NCBI GenBank assembly: GCA_002705045.2
Contig: PAHT02000076.1
Span: 4,675 to 43,454, forward strand
Reading direction: 5' to 3'
DNA: 38,780 nucleotides
Source of the DNA: Paracoccaceae bacterium
GTDB taxonomy: Bacteria; Pseudomonadota; Alphaproteobacteria; Rhodobacterales; Rhodobacteraceae
Made by a program: the position numbers and the translations under genes. The notes beneath the pieces were generated by a model, which worked only from the letters and a program-made list of their open reading frames with translations, ran no database searches and was not told where the DNA came from. Position 1 is the first letter of the stretch. Every line of letters starts with the position of its first letter. Positions 8,401 to 14,272 of the stretch are shown in pieces.

Positions 8401-8582
8401 ATCTCTGCAGTTAATCGATTGACGTACGCCGCCTGAACCGCATCCTCAGCAGAGAGTAATGTAGCTGCTCCCGTAAGCCTTGGACTTGCTTGCTGCCTAT
8501 CCTTATCTCGGTCTGATACATCTTTTTGTACTTTAGCAATGTAACCAGATAAAGGATCAATAATTTTAGTGAGCGAAATCAT
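5460..8582 (-). CDS. Giant flagellin-like surface protein (1040 aa)
   Basis: A secreted filament-type protein with recognisable flagellin ends. Residues about 35-150 match the D0/D1 pattern, including VNRLTAEINEIRSGISNMRS and a late SKRQLNEQNLIDGTF, equivalent to the 'tqFNGqkLLdG' of flagellins. The C-terminal 80 residues are a helix-rich D1/D0-like end. The central region is greatly enlarged. It contains a jelly-roll-like domain opening at about residue 442 (NGTFDTDSNW) and closing near 822 (GWETVT...GDYKIAFLAGSYDDDGDG...VRVDDVAV), with two 82-residue tandem repeats inserted inside it. Ordinary flagellins are 280-500 residues. The start is the ATG at 8582 with GGAG 8 bases upstream; a TTG four codons earlier is rejected. 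A FliA-type promoter and a 24-base A/T tract lie upstream. It might act as an adhesive minor filament protein. Confidence 0.8.
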   Translation of the reverse strand: MISLTKIIDPLSGYIAKVQKDVSDRDKDRQQASPRLTGAATLLSAEDAVQAAYVNRLTAEINEIRSGISNMRSGLNALNIASSAYEDVLNVLERMGKKISEAQAAEDNNQALVSDSVSLASAISSFGDEVTAIISKRQLNEQNLIDGTFTNRVFPMWSGQSDPASISIENVYDTMASFRTFSALALAGGLEKTGTNITASKTITINGPDGTNTFDQLAGESASSLAARINVLEASANTAIGVSASARSTLRLNDLTNAGTVALSLASEKQGMGSVNISGVSIADKNDLSELAIAVNGYSDVTGIFAKMGATNNDIILTDPNGGNIGISSFVHSVSDTSLSVSVDRRDGITDFLLEGQSVDYNDVDAGFAGGSLNFGMVGNLTSENINLATFNVGDTSIGSVSIDANKNIFIGTGGGQAQIGAVDATNDGVGGNSLQINFNANSRVFTNGTFDTDSNWTKVSSQIISGTTAIDGLTTQRDTSFPSENIVGRYGTLTIDSGTATSTLSVNSGDSSDGTLSAITVDGTNLISGTIAYVDNNTTAAAIRTAINDQTGSTGYSASGSGAQINISSSTIPSDSSISLTTSGTINMSAPNLTASTLSAITIDETNLISGTITYSNNNATAEAIRTSINNRTGTTGFTATGSGAQVIINSPTTPLDSNINVTTSGSFGATVSNLSNDVDTDKTTMTTGSLATTIDDGNNNLAQMLATNVGASVGYNLIKGMGIQSASDVRLYSNEQISFRWRIDDTTGGKGDFQAYLVNTANNAFEELKNTTENSSSGWETVTHTVSTSGDYKIAFLAGSYDDDGDGISSARVRVDDVAVSAISDDVLDIIKERVTYENLNFSASNASYTPQVSVTSITGNGSSTTEAIDVPATLAGFSLTGGAGQEVFSTGEVTVLSKDNFSLLQQNEQSNGTSFWETSNATVQTLGVFSGSSPISTSETLRIQNASERIALAIKSVSDYKENYIPRSRAVFEFSEFDTSNYLDSLNTTKADALDVPSAINLSQKTAKMIIADEIQSLLARAGNAVADDVYALIKST
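6543..6788 (-). repeat. 82-residue tandem repeat, second copy
   Basis: Encodes residues about 599-680 of the giant flagellin-like protein, beginning LSAITIDETNLISGTITY. It aligns without gaps to the preceding copy, with about half of positions identical, including SGTI, AIRT, SGSGAQ-like and TTSG motifs. Confidence 0.85.
6789..7034 (-). repeat. 82-residue tandem repeat, first copy
   Basis: Encodes residues about 517-598, beginning LSAITVDGTNLISGTIAY. It is followed directly by the second copy with a period of exactly 246 bases, indicating an in-frame tandem duplication. Confidence 0.85.
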
Positions 8583-8631
8583 TTTTTTCTCCAATGTGTA
8601 GCGACAAAATTTTAAAATTTTTTTACTTTTA

Positions 8632-8657
8632 CAAACGACCGAAAAAAAAATATTTTA
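8632..8657 (-). promoter_or_regulatory. FliA-type promoter of the giant flagellin-like gene
   Basis: Minus-strand TAAA, 14 bases including nine T, GTCGTTTG. The predicted transcription start is about 43 bases before the ATG at 8582. Confidence 0.65.
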
Positions 8658-8669
8658 GTAAAAATTAGA

Positions 8670-8693
8670 TTTTTTTTTTTTTTTTTTTTTTTT
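8670..8693. repeat. 24-base poly(T)/poly(A) tract
   Basis: An uninterrupted run of 24 T on the plus strand. It lies 13-36 bases upstream of the -35 of the minus-strand FliA-type promoter, which is the UP-element position, and 34 bases before the divergent FliA-type promoter. A tract of this length is prone to slipped-strand length change. Confidence 0.95.
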
Positions 8694-8716
8694 AGTTAAA
8701 TTTAGTATCGAAAACA

Positions 8717-8726
8717 GTATCGATAC
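8717..8726. repeat. Palindrome GTATCGATAC with a half-site repeat
   Basis: A 10-bp perfect palindrome, preceded 12 bases earlier (8705) by a direct copy of GTATCGA. It sits directly before the -35 of the plus-strand FliA-type promoter, so it could be a regulator-binding site. Confidence 0.45.
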
Positions 8727-8727
8727 C

Positions 8728-8753
8728 TAAAACTTTTTTTTGCAAGTCGTTAA
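8728..8753 (+). promoter_or_regulatory. FliA-type promoter facing the 8761 mini-gene
   Basis: Plus-strand TAAA, 14 bases, GTCGTTAA. The predicted transcription start (about 8759-8761) falls at or just before the ATG at 8761. Confidence 0.6.
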
Positions 8754-8760
8754 AGAAAGT

Positions 8761-8946
8761 ATGCTTATAGATACAACATTAAGAAGACGTTTAAATTTGC
8801 AAACAAATCAACCTCTACCAAGCTCTGATGAGGAAGTCTTGGAAGATACACTGATAGCCAATCCGCTGTCGTCAGGCGGTAAATTTGACAATAGATTTAG
8901 CGTTAGCGCGCAAGAATGGCTCAGCACATGGCGAATTACAGAGTGA
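8761..8946 (+). CDS. 61-residue hypothetical protein, possibly leaderless
   Basis: A short polar protein (MLIDTTLRRRLNLQTNQPL..., ending SAQEWLSTWRITE) with no signal or membrane segment and no recognised domain. A FliA-type promoter ends 7 bases before the ATG, so the message would have almost no leader. A TTG at 8740 would lie inside the promoter and is unlikely. It converges with the 62-residue gene. It is divergent from the giant flagellin-like gene, so it could act in handling that protein, but this is only a guess from position. Confidence 0.5.
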   Translation: MLIDTTLRRRLNLQTNQPLPSSDEEVLEDTLIANPLSSGGKFDNRFSVSAQEWLSTWRITE

Positions 8947-8971
8947 CATTAAAATTTATTTAATCAAATAA

Positions 8972-9160
8972 TTAGTGTTCATCTTTTCCTGGAAGATAAG
9001 CTTTTCCTTGAATCGACTTGGCTCCAAGTTTGTCGGTAAGTTCTTCATTCTTAACGATAACCGCATTTAAATGCTGATCAACTATCCTCTCTGCATCCTC
9101 TAACGTCGAAGCTTCAATTTCGGCTATTCCATCTATTATCCAATGAACTTTTACTTTCAT
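8972..9160 (-). CDS. 62-residue hypothetical protein
   Basis: A small soluble protein with the pattern KVHWIIDGIAEIEASTLEDAERIVDQHL, a compact strand-helix unit, and a polar C-terminus. I do not recognise the family. The ATG follows a very strong GGAGGG site 4 bases upstream, so the gene is probably real. It lies 19 bases after the Sel1-repeat gene and is the last gene of a three-gene operon that begins at 10188 under a FliA-type promoter. Confidence 0.65.
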   Translation of the reverse strand: MKVKVHWIIDGIAEIEASTLEDAERIVDQHLNAVIVKNEELTDKLGAKSIQGKAYLPGKDEH

Positions 9161-9179
9161 CTAACCCTCCATTGTTTAC

Positions 9180-9797
9180 TTACTTCATCGTTTCAGAAAT
9201 CTTAGTAAAAACTTCAAGTGCTTTACTCTGCAGATTTATGATATCTTTTCCTTCTAACTCTTTTTGAACTTTGTCACGTCGTGCTATAGCATTTTCTAAT
9301 TGAAATGCCGACGCGACGACGAACCACAGATATGCCTCTTTGTATTGAGGCTCTTCGGGTACTTGAAGAAAATAATCTCCCATTTGGGAGATTGCAACAG
9401 TATTCCCTGACTCGGCTCTGGTTTTAATGTAATTTTTGACTTCGTTTCTGATAATTCGTAGAGTTGGGTCCGGCACTATATCCTTTATCTCATCCACTAG
9501 TTTATTTGCAGCCTCAATTTTACCTAAAAGAGCAAGCCAACCCCATTTCAATGCATCTTTATAACTTTGGGGCCGCCCGCGTCCTGATTTTAGTAATAAA
9601 GCTATGTTATACTGTGCATCGGCTTCATTATTCTCCGCTAAAACTTCAAAAATTTCAATTGCTTCTTTGTAACGACGATCTTTTACCGCTTTCGTCGCCT
9701 CCTCAAACATTATATCACTTTCAGAAAAATCGCCAGCTTGAGAATACTTTGTCATTAGACAAAGCATTATCGTTACAGCAAGAAATAATCTTATCAA
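9180..9797 (-). CDS. Periplasmic Sel1/TPR-repeat protein
   Basis: 205 residues with a cleavable signal peptide (about residues 1-21, ending YSQAG). Sel1-type helical repeats follow: the AVKDRRYKEAIEIFEVLAEN unit, then EADAQYNIALLLKSGRG, and later SGNTVAISQMGDYFLQ with AYLWFVVASAF. Sel1 repeats are protein-interaction scaffolds. In Vibrio the stator-recruiting T-ring protein MotX is a periplasmic Sel1 protein, so a role at the basal body periphery is possible but not shown. Translation starts at a TTG immediately after the stop of the upstream gene, within a GGCGGGGCGGTGAG sequence, implying translational coupling. The gene is part of the FliA-type operon from 10188. Confidence 0.75.
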   Translation of the reverse strand: MIRLFLAVTIMLCLMTKYSQAGDFSESDIMFEEATKAVKDRRYKEAIEIFEVLAENNEADAQYNIALLLKSGRGRPQSYKDALKWGWLALLGKIEAANKLVDEIKDIVPDPTLRIIRNEVKNYIKTRAESGNTVAISQMGDYFLQVPEEPQYKEAYLWFVVASAFQLENAIARRDKVQKELEGKDIINLQSKALEVFTKISETMK

Positions 9798-9798
9798 C

Positions 9799-10188
9799 TC
9801 ACCGCCCCGCCATCATCACCAACTGTAAATACAAAACTCTTAACCTAAACTTCGAATTTTCTTTACGTTCATAAACTACTATTCTTGGTCTGTCTGAGTC
9901 AGCTTTTTGAAATTCTATTGACATGGTACCTGGAAGAAATACTCCACCTTTTTCGAGTGTCGCTTGTGGATCTTTCGAAAAACTTCGATGAAAAATCGGA
10001 TCAATCCACACACGCGCAAGCACTTTACCTAATATATCAGGCAAAAGACTACGTACATCGTCCCTGGTTTCAAAATGGATATTGCCAGAAACTAATTCAA
10101 AGTTTTTTGTCTTCGAGTCTTTCTCTTTTAAGGCTAAAGGCTGCCGTTTTGGAACTGGTACTAAAGCATTCTTTGAATTACTTGACAT
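9799..10188 (-). CDS. Protein with nitrile-hydratase-alpha/NHLP-leader-like domain
   Basis: 129 residues. The first 45 are polar. Residues about 50-105 read LARVWIDPIFHRSFSKDP, then a QATLEKGG-x-FLPG turn and an IEFQKADSDRPRIVVYE strand. This is the layout of the nitrile hydratase alpha-like leader (NHLP/TOMM propeptide) family: 'A.aW.DpaFr..LladP.aaL.e.G..lP.gv...v..nt....hlvlP'. In that family the domain occurs either in nitrile hydratase subunits or as leader peptides of modified peptides. No catalytic CxxC(S)C metal motif is present. The basic C-terminal tail replaces any core peptide, so neither enzyme nor bacteriocin seems likely. It is the first gene of a FliA-type operon and is followed after 1 base by the Sel1 protein. 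The domain call is from memory. Confidence 0.6.
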   Translation of the reverse strand: MSSNSKNALVPVPKRQPLALKEKDSKTKNFELVSGNIHFETRDDVRSLLPDILGKVLARVWIDPIFHRSFSKDPQATLEKGGVFLPGTMSIEFQKADSDRPRIVVYERKENSKFRLRVLYLQLVMMAGR

Positions 10189-10281
10189 TATAAACTCACT
10201 AAAATTTATGATTTTACAGCTACTTTTGATCGATAATATCCTCTAATCTATATTTCTAAATTTATTTGTAAAGTGGTTATA

Positions 10282-10308
10282 GAAACGACAGAACTTCAAA
10301 AAATTTTA
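10282..10308 (-). promoter_or_regulatory. FliA-type promoter of the 10188 operon
   Basis: Minus-strand TAAA, 15 bases, GTCGTTTC. It would drive the leader-like, Sel1 and 62-residue genes with a leader of about 87 bases. Confidence 0.55.
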
Positions 10309-10322
10309 CTAAAAACAGAGTT

Positions 10323-10338
10323 TGGCACAAATTATGTA
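10323..10338 (+). promoter_or_regulatory. Degenerate sigma-54 promoter of the 10368 gene
   Basis: TGGCAC followed by AAATT and ATGTA. The -24 GG is intact, but the -12 GC is GT. The position, 30 bases before the ATG, is right, so it may be a weak site. Confidence 0.35.
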
Positions 10339-10367
10339 TTAAAATGATTTAAAATCTGGAGAAAATC

Positions 10368-11150
10368 ATGTTTTCAATCATCAGAAGTGGTCTGGATACG
10401 GCAAATAAAGAGATATCAGTGGTATCAAATAATATTGCTAATGCGAACTCTACTGGTTTTAAAAAAAGTAGAACCCAATTTGAAGATATTTTCTCCAAAA
10501 TTGACGAGCAAAGAAACGCATCAATAACTGGATTGGGCTCTCGTTCCGAAGATCCAAAAAGATTGCACTCACAAGGCTCCTTGAAACAAACTGGCGGAGC
10601 GTTGGATCTTGCTGTAAGTGGCATTGGACTTTTTGCCTTGTCGGGGACAGAAGGTACAACACTCGACTCATATACTAGGGATGGGTCATTTCAATTAGAT
10701 AGAACACAAACCATTGTAACAACTGATGGAATTCCGCTTCTTGGAACAAATAACGAACCAATATCAGTACCTTTTTCGATTCAAAATCAAGATGGATCAA
10801 TTGAGTACCTTTCAGAGCTTAAAGTAACAGCAAATGGGCAAATAAAAGCTTCCTATGCAGCGACGAAAGACCTTGATATGGGTCAACTTCTACTTGCAAA
10901 ATTTGACGATGAAAGTGCTTTAAGATCAATTGGAAACAATCGTTATATTGCTACAGACAAATCTGGCAACGCACAAACCGGCGCTGCGATGACTGGGGGG
11001 TTTGGTGAAGTCCAAGCAGGAAGTTTAGAAATGTCTAATGTCGATATTACCAACGAACTTGTTTCCTTGATAAGAGCTCAGCAATCCTTCAACGGGGCTG
11101 CTCGTATTATGCAGGCAGAAATTGAAATAGCAAATAAATTTACTCGTTAA
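10368..11150 (+). CDS. Extra flagellar rod/hook family protein (FlgE/F/G-like)
   Basis: 260 residues of the flagellar rod/hook superfamily. The N-terminal rod motif reads SNNIANANSTGFKKSRTQFE, the middle has GALDLAVSGIGLF followed by YTRDGSFQLD, and the C-terminus has GSLEMSNVDITNELVSLIRA. These are the standard signatures of FlgE, FlgF and FlgG. Dedicated flgE, flgF and flgG genes are also present in the window, so this is a fourth family member. Its C-terminus (SNVDITNELV) is closer to the FlgE here (SNVDITEELV) than to the local FlgG (SNVNVVQELV), while its length is that of a rod protein. It might form an adaptor layer or replace a rod subunit. The ATG follows TGGAGAAAA. The stop is 2 bases from the stop of the convergent gene. 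Confidence 0.85.
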   Translation: MFSIIRSGLDTANKEISVVSNNIANANSTGFKKSRTQFEDIFSKIDEQRNASITGLGSRSEDPKRLHSQGSLKQTGGALDLAVSGIGLFALSGTEGTTLDSYTRDGSFQLDRTQTIVTTDGIPLLGTNNEPISVPFSIQNQDGSIEYLSELKVTANGQIKASYAATKDLDMGQLLLAKFDDESALRSIGNNRYIATDKSGNAQTGAAMTGGFGEVQAGSLEMSNVDITNELVSLIRAQQSFNGAARIMQAEIEIANKFTR

Positions 11151-11152
11151 AT

Positions 11153-11563
11153 TTAGGTTAGGGGCATAATCCAAGATACATCAACTATTTTTAAATTCTT
11201 TTCTTCAGACAATATTAAATCTCCCACAGAACTTATTTCAAGTTCCTGATCCAAAATTATCACAGAGGTTATTGGTCTTGGAAATGGTCCCCTGAAAAGG
11301 TTAATAGTTTTTTCAAAATTCTCTTTTTTAATGAAAATTTCTCCATTCATAATTGGTCTATCAATAGAAATTTTAAGCCAACCAATAGCGCCTACGATAT
11401 TTTCTCGCACTGCTTTGACTTGAATATGGCAATTACCTCTAGCAATACTCATCAGCGAAAAAGATAAATTAAGCTCTTCAACGTGCTCTGCTCCATAAAT
11501 CTGAACTTCAGCTGTTTGCAAAGACATCTGAATAGCTTTCGTATGGTGATGATCTTTTGGCAA
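11153..11563 (-). CDS. Unknown protein co-transcribed with fliA
   Basis: 136 residues, not recognised. The pattern is mostly alternating hydrophobic beta strands (AEVQIYGAEHVEELNLSF, HIQVKAVRENIVGAIGWLKI, SVIILDQELEISSVGDL). There is no signal peptide and no membrane segment. The proposed start is TTG at 11563, because AGGGA lies 7 bases upstream and overlaps the fliA stop region. An internal ATG at 11527 has no good ribosome site. It is the last gene of the flhA-flhF-flhG-fliA operon, so a role in flagellar gene control or assembly is likely from context only. Confidence 0.65.
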   Translation of the reverse strand: MPKDHHHTKAIQMSLQTAEVQIYGAEHVEELNLSFSLMSIARGNCHIQVKAVRENIVGAIGWLKISIDRPIMNGEIFIKKENFEKTINLFRGPFPRPITSVIILDQELEISSVGDLILSEEKNLKIVDVSWIMPLT

Positions 11564-11573
11564 CAGAATATCC

Positions 11574-12281
11574 CTAAAACTCTTCTTTCGTAATTAGATC
11601 TCTCAGTTTTCCAATAGCCGCTTTCTTTATTTGTGAAACCCTACCAGTTGTAACATTAAGTACCTCAGCAATTTCGTATATGTTAAGTTCTTCAACATAA
11701 TAAAGCTGAATAACCATTAACTCTTTTTCGGGGAGCTTGCCTAAAACGGTTCTGAGTGTTTTCTTTAATTGGGCAGTTTCAATTTTTTTTTCAGCGCCAT
11801 CTTCATTTAAGACAAAAAACATCGAATATTCGTCATAGACAGCATCCAAGGACTGATGAACATTCGCTGCGAACGCATGCTGCCATTCACTATATTCAGC
11901 GTCACTCAAACCCGCTGCGGTAGCAACTTCATTCGGAAGTGGTTCCCGACCTAGGGATTGTCTAAGGCTCACTTCCGTAGCTTTGACTTTCTGTTGCATC
12001 TGGATTGTCGTTCGACACAGGTTAGAATTTTTTCTAAAAAAATCTATAATCGCTCCTCTAATCCTAATTGAAGCGTAACTTGCAAAAGGAATACCTTCTT
12101 TTTGTACAAAGTTGTTCGCCGCAATTACAAGCCCAGTATAGCCAATTTGAATCAGATCTTCGATTTCTAATGCGCCTCGCACCCGCCCATGTAAATGCCA
12201 AGCGATCTTCTTAACCAAACCAAGGTTGTTCTTTATTAAATCCTCTGTATTTAATTCAGTTGCCTGATAGTTTTGCGACAT
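11574..12281 (-). CDS. fliA: Flagellar sigma factor FliA (sigma-28)
   Basis: Sigma factor for late flagellar genes, held inactive by FlgM. The sequence shows region 2 (LVKKIAWHLHGRVRGALEIE followed by DLIQIGYTGL), the FASYASIRIRGAIIDFFRK segment that reads the -10, region 3 (SLGREPLPNEVATAAGLSD), and a region 4 helix-turn-helix (IYEIAEVLNVTTGRVSQIKK). The length of about 235 residues is normal. The start at 12281 is preferred because AAGGA lies 9 bases upstream; a TTG at 12302 overlapping the flhG stop codon and an ATG at 12290 are alternatives. The seven TAAA-N14/15-GTCGTT motifs in the window are its probable targets, including the promoter of its own anti-sigma factor gene flgM. Confidence 0.97.
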   Translation of the reverse strand: MSQNYQATELNTEDLIKNNLGLVKKIAWHLHGRVRGALEIEDLIQIGYTGLVIAANNFVQKEGIPFASYASIRIRGAIIDFFRKNSNLCRTTIQMQQKVKATEVSLRQSLGREPLPNEVATAAGLSDAEYSEWQHAFAANVHQSLDAVYDEYSMFFVLNEDGAEKKIETAQLKKTLRTVLGKLPEKELMVIQLYYVEELNIYEIAEVLNVTTGRVSQIKKAAIGKLRDLITKEEF

Positions 12282-12298
12282 AGATAACATTCCTTGAC

Positions 12299-13084
12299 TC
12301 AAATTGTACTCTTATTAAAAAAAGTAATACCAGATGCTTTATTATTTGGCGAGGAAAGAAGTTCTTTAGACATCGATTTAAATAATAAACTCTCTCTCCC
12401 CTTGTTATCACTAATCACTAGTGGTTTTCGTTTCACTATTGACGATCGCAAACTTCGAGAATGAGGTAAGTATCCGATGAAACGCAAATTTACATCGAGA
12501 AAATTTAAGGCTGTTTTATTAAATTTATTAAATGTCTCTTTAGCTTGTTTTTCATTATCTGCCATATTAACCACTATTGAAAACTCCTTAACTCCTCCTT
12601 CAACGTACGCAGCCTTCACCATGGTATACGCATCCATAAAACTCGTAGGCTCACCTACTAAAACTATCAGTACTTTATCTGAGGCGTTAACAAATGAAAG
12701 TGAACTGTCCGAGGCTCCAGCAGGAACATCTACAAAAAAGACGTCACACTTTTCAGCTAAAGGGTCAAAACTCCTAATTAAATTAAATCTTGTCGATCGA
12801 TCTAAATTTAATAATTCTAATAAACCATTACCTCCTGATATTAATTGGAGGCCCAGTGGTCCCTTGGTAATACTATCAGTTAGGTCACTTTTTCCTGTAA
12901 TTGCTTCTCGCACGGTTTTGGCAGGATTATAACCCATAAGTAAATGAGCGTTTGCCAAGCCAAAATCAGCATCAAGAAAAGTGACTCGAGAGCCGAGTGA
13001 TGCCATCGTGAGCGCTAAGTTAACAGCGATACTTGTCTTACCTACACCACCTTTACCACTAGCTATTGAAATAGAAATCGGCAT
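12299..13084 (-). CDS. flhG: Flagellar number regulator FlhG (MinD-like ATPase)
   Basis: A ParA/MinD-family ATPase that limits flagellar number, usually by opposing FlhF. The deviant Walker A motif GKGGVGKTS is at residues 10-18, the switch I-region aspartates are in TFLDADFGLANAHLLMG, and Walker B/switch II is FFVDVPAGASDSS, where the usual D-x-GAG is DVPAG. The length of 261 residues is typical. The C-terminal 20 residues do not form a clear membrane-targeting amphipathic helix. It lies between flhF and fliA; the TTG/TGA overlap with fliA suggests coupling. The combination with flhF points to a controlled number of polar flagella. Confidence 0.93.
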   Translation of the reverse strand: MPISISIASGKGGVGKTSIAVNLALTMASLGSRVTFLDADFGLANAHLLMGYNPAKTVREAITGKSDLTDSITKGPLGLQLISGGNGLLELLNLDRSTRFNLIRSFDPLAEKCDVFFVDVPAGASDSSLSFVNASDKVLIVLVGEPTSFMDAYTMVKAAYVEGGVKEFSIVVNMADNEKQAKETFNKFNKTALNFLDVNLRFIGYLPHSRSLRSSIVKRKPLVISDNKGRESLLFKSMSKELLSSPNNKASGITFFNKSTI

Positions 13085-13120
13085 GCTCTTTCTTTCTTTT
13101 TATTTAAGTATAACATCATT

Positions 13121-14245
13121 TTAGCAATTTTCTAATAGATACTGAGTAAGTATTTCTTTGTTACAAATGGATACTCCACCTGAAATTAATTTTGAACCAG
13201 TCAGGTAATGTATTTTCATAGAGTTCAAGAAAAATTCTGACATTTCAATTGAAGTAAGATCACATTCATCTAACTTGGTAAGTGTCAATTCCGAATGCAG
13301 ATCTTTGTAAAGATTTGCTTGTCCACGAATAAACGAGCTGCTGGAGCCACCAGGAATTGCTATTATTGACGATATTTCACTTGCAGATAGAAATTCAATT
13401 GCATTTAAAATTGAATTTACTCCATCGTTAGGCTCAAGCGATACATCGATAATTATTTTACCTTTAATTGAACAGAGAGTTTCCATTAAGTTATCTGGAT
13501 TTAACCACAAAACAGGTTTATTCAGGAGACGGCTATGCGACCGAAGAAAGTCATCTTTAGTGTCTGTTTTATAACCAAGCTTGGCTAAACTTATCTGGCC
13601 TGAATAATTTTCTTGTTCGCTAACGCTCATTTTTGCGGTTAACGTACTTTTTCCAACACCAGAAAGCCCACTGATAAATGTGACTCTTTTAAGCTTATTT
13701 TCAACATCTGGAACAGTTAACTTTTTTGCCAATGCGTTCATAAATGCGGTTCTGCCTCTTTCAAAATTTAGTCCTGAAAAAGACGGACTCAATGCTTTAA
13801 TTACGGAAGTTGCAAAGCCTGCCTTTTCAAATTTTATAAACGATGACTCGCCAAGCTCAACACCTAAACCATTAGATCCAGTAATATACATTCCTTTAAT
13901 TTCGTTTGTTAAGCTCTCAATTTTTTCAGTTAGCAATGACAAATTAGACTCAGTGGCTTTTGATCCAATTTCATGATAATCTGGAACCGAACCAAGTGAC
14001 CGATGCGTTGGTTTGGGTAAAGGAAACTCCGCAACATTTCCAAGTTCCTTTTTAATCAAGTTTGAGAATTTTTTCTTGGGTTTTTCTGAATATTTCTTCA
14101 ATTCTATAGGATCATTTGTAGCTTCAATTTCAACACCTCCCTCCTTTGAAGTGGTTGAGAGTATAAAAGCGTCCGCTCCCAACTTTTTTGAAACTTCTTC
14201 CATTGCCGTTGATGAGTCTCTTGCCGTAATCTTTATCGTAGTCAT
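13121..14245 (-). CDS. flhF: Divergent FlhF, SRP-type GTPase for flagellar placement
   Basis: FlhF marks the cell pole for flagellar assembly. The N-terminal domain (MTTIKITARDSSTAMEEVSKKLG) is typical. The P-loop GLSGVGKST (about residues 193-201) and the G4 motif TKLDE (about 322-326) are present. The family motifs between them are not recognisable: the DTYRIGA guanine-binding motif is replaced by a KLGYKTDTKDDF segment, and the G3 DTAGR motif by IIIDVSLEPNDG. The total of 374 residues is short for FlhF (usually 420-500). GTP hydrolysis may therefore be weak or lost while nucleotide or partner binding remains. The ATG follows AAGGAT. The gene sits between flhA and flhG, as in polar flagellates, supporting the assignment. 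Confidence 0.88.
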   Translation of the reverse strand: MTTIKITARDSSTAMEEVSKKLGADAFILSTTSKEGGVEIEATNDPIELKKYSEKPKKKFSNLIKKELGNVAEFPLPKPTHRSLGSVPDYHEIGSKATESNLSLLTEKIESLTNEIKGMYITGSNGLGVELGESSFIKFEKAGFATSVIKALSPSFSGLNFERGRTAFMNALAKKLTVPDVENKLKRVTFISGLSGVGKSTLTAKMSVSEQENYSGQISLAKLGYKTDTKDDFLRSHSRLLNKPVLWLNPDNLMETLCSIKGKIIIDVSLEPNDGVNSILNAIEFLSASEISSIIAIPGGSSSSFIRGQANLYKDLHSELTLTKLDECDLTSIEMSEFFLNSMKIHYLTGSKLISGGVSICNKEILTQYLLENC

Positions 14246-14272
14246 ATCCTTTTATCCTTCAATTTCTCAAGG

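Noticed and set aside
5460-8582. Interpretation of the giant protein as FlgL or FlgK
   Set aside because: True flgK and flgL are present at 31001 and 35949; its N-terminal pattern is closer to flagellin.
9464-9874. Plus-strand open frame across the Sel1 gene
   Set aside because: It is antisense to two tightly coupled genes and has low-complexity, non-protein-like composition.
9799-10188. Possible bacteriocin (RiPP) precursor
   Set aside because: The leader-like domain has no downstream core peptide, no double-glycine cleavage site and no modification or export genes nearby; the flagellar promoter favours another role.
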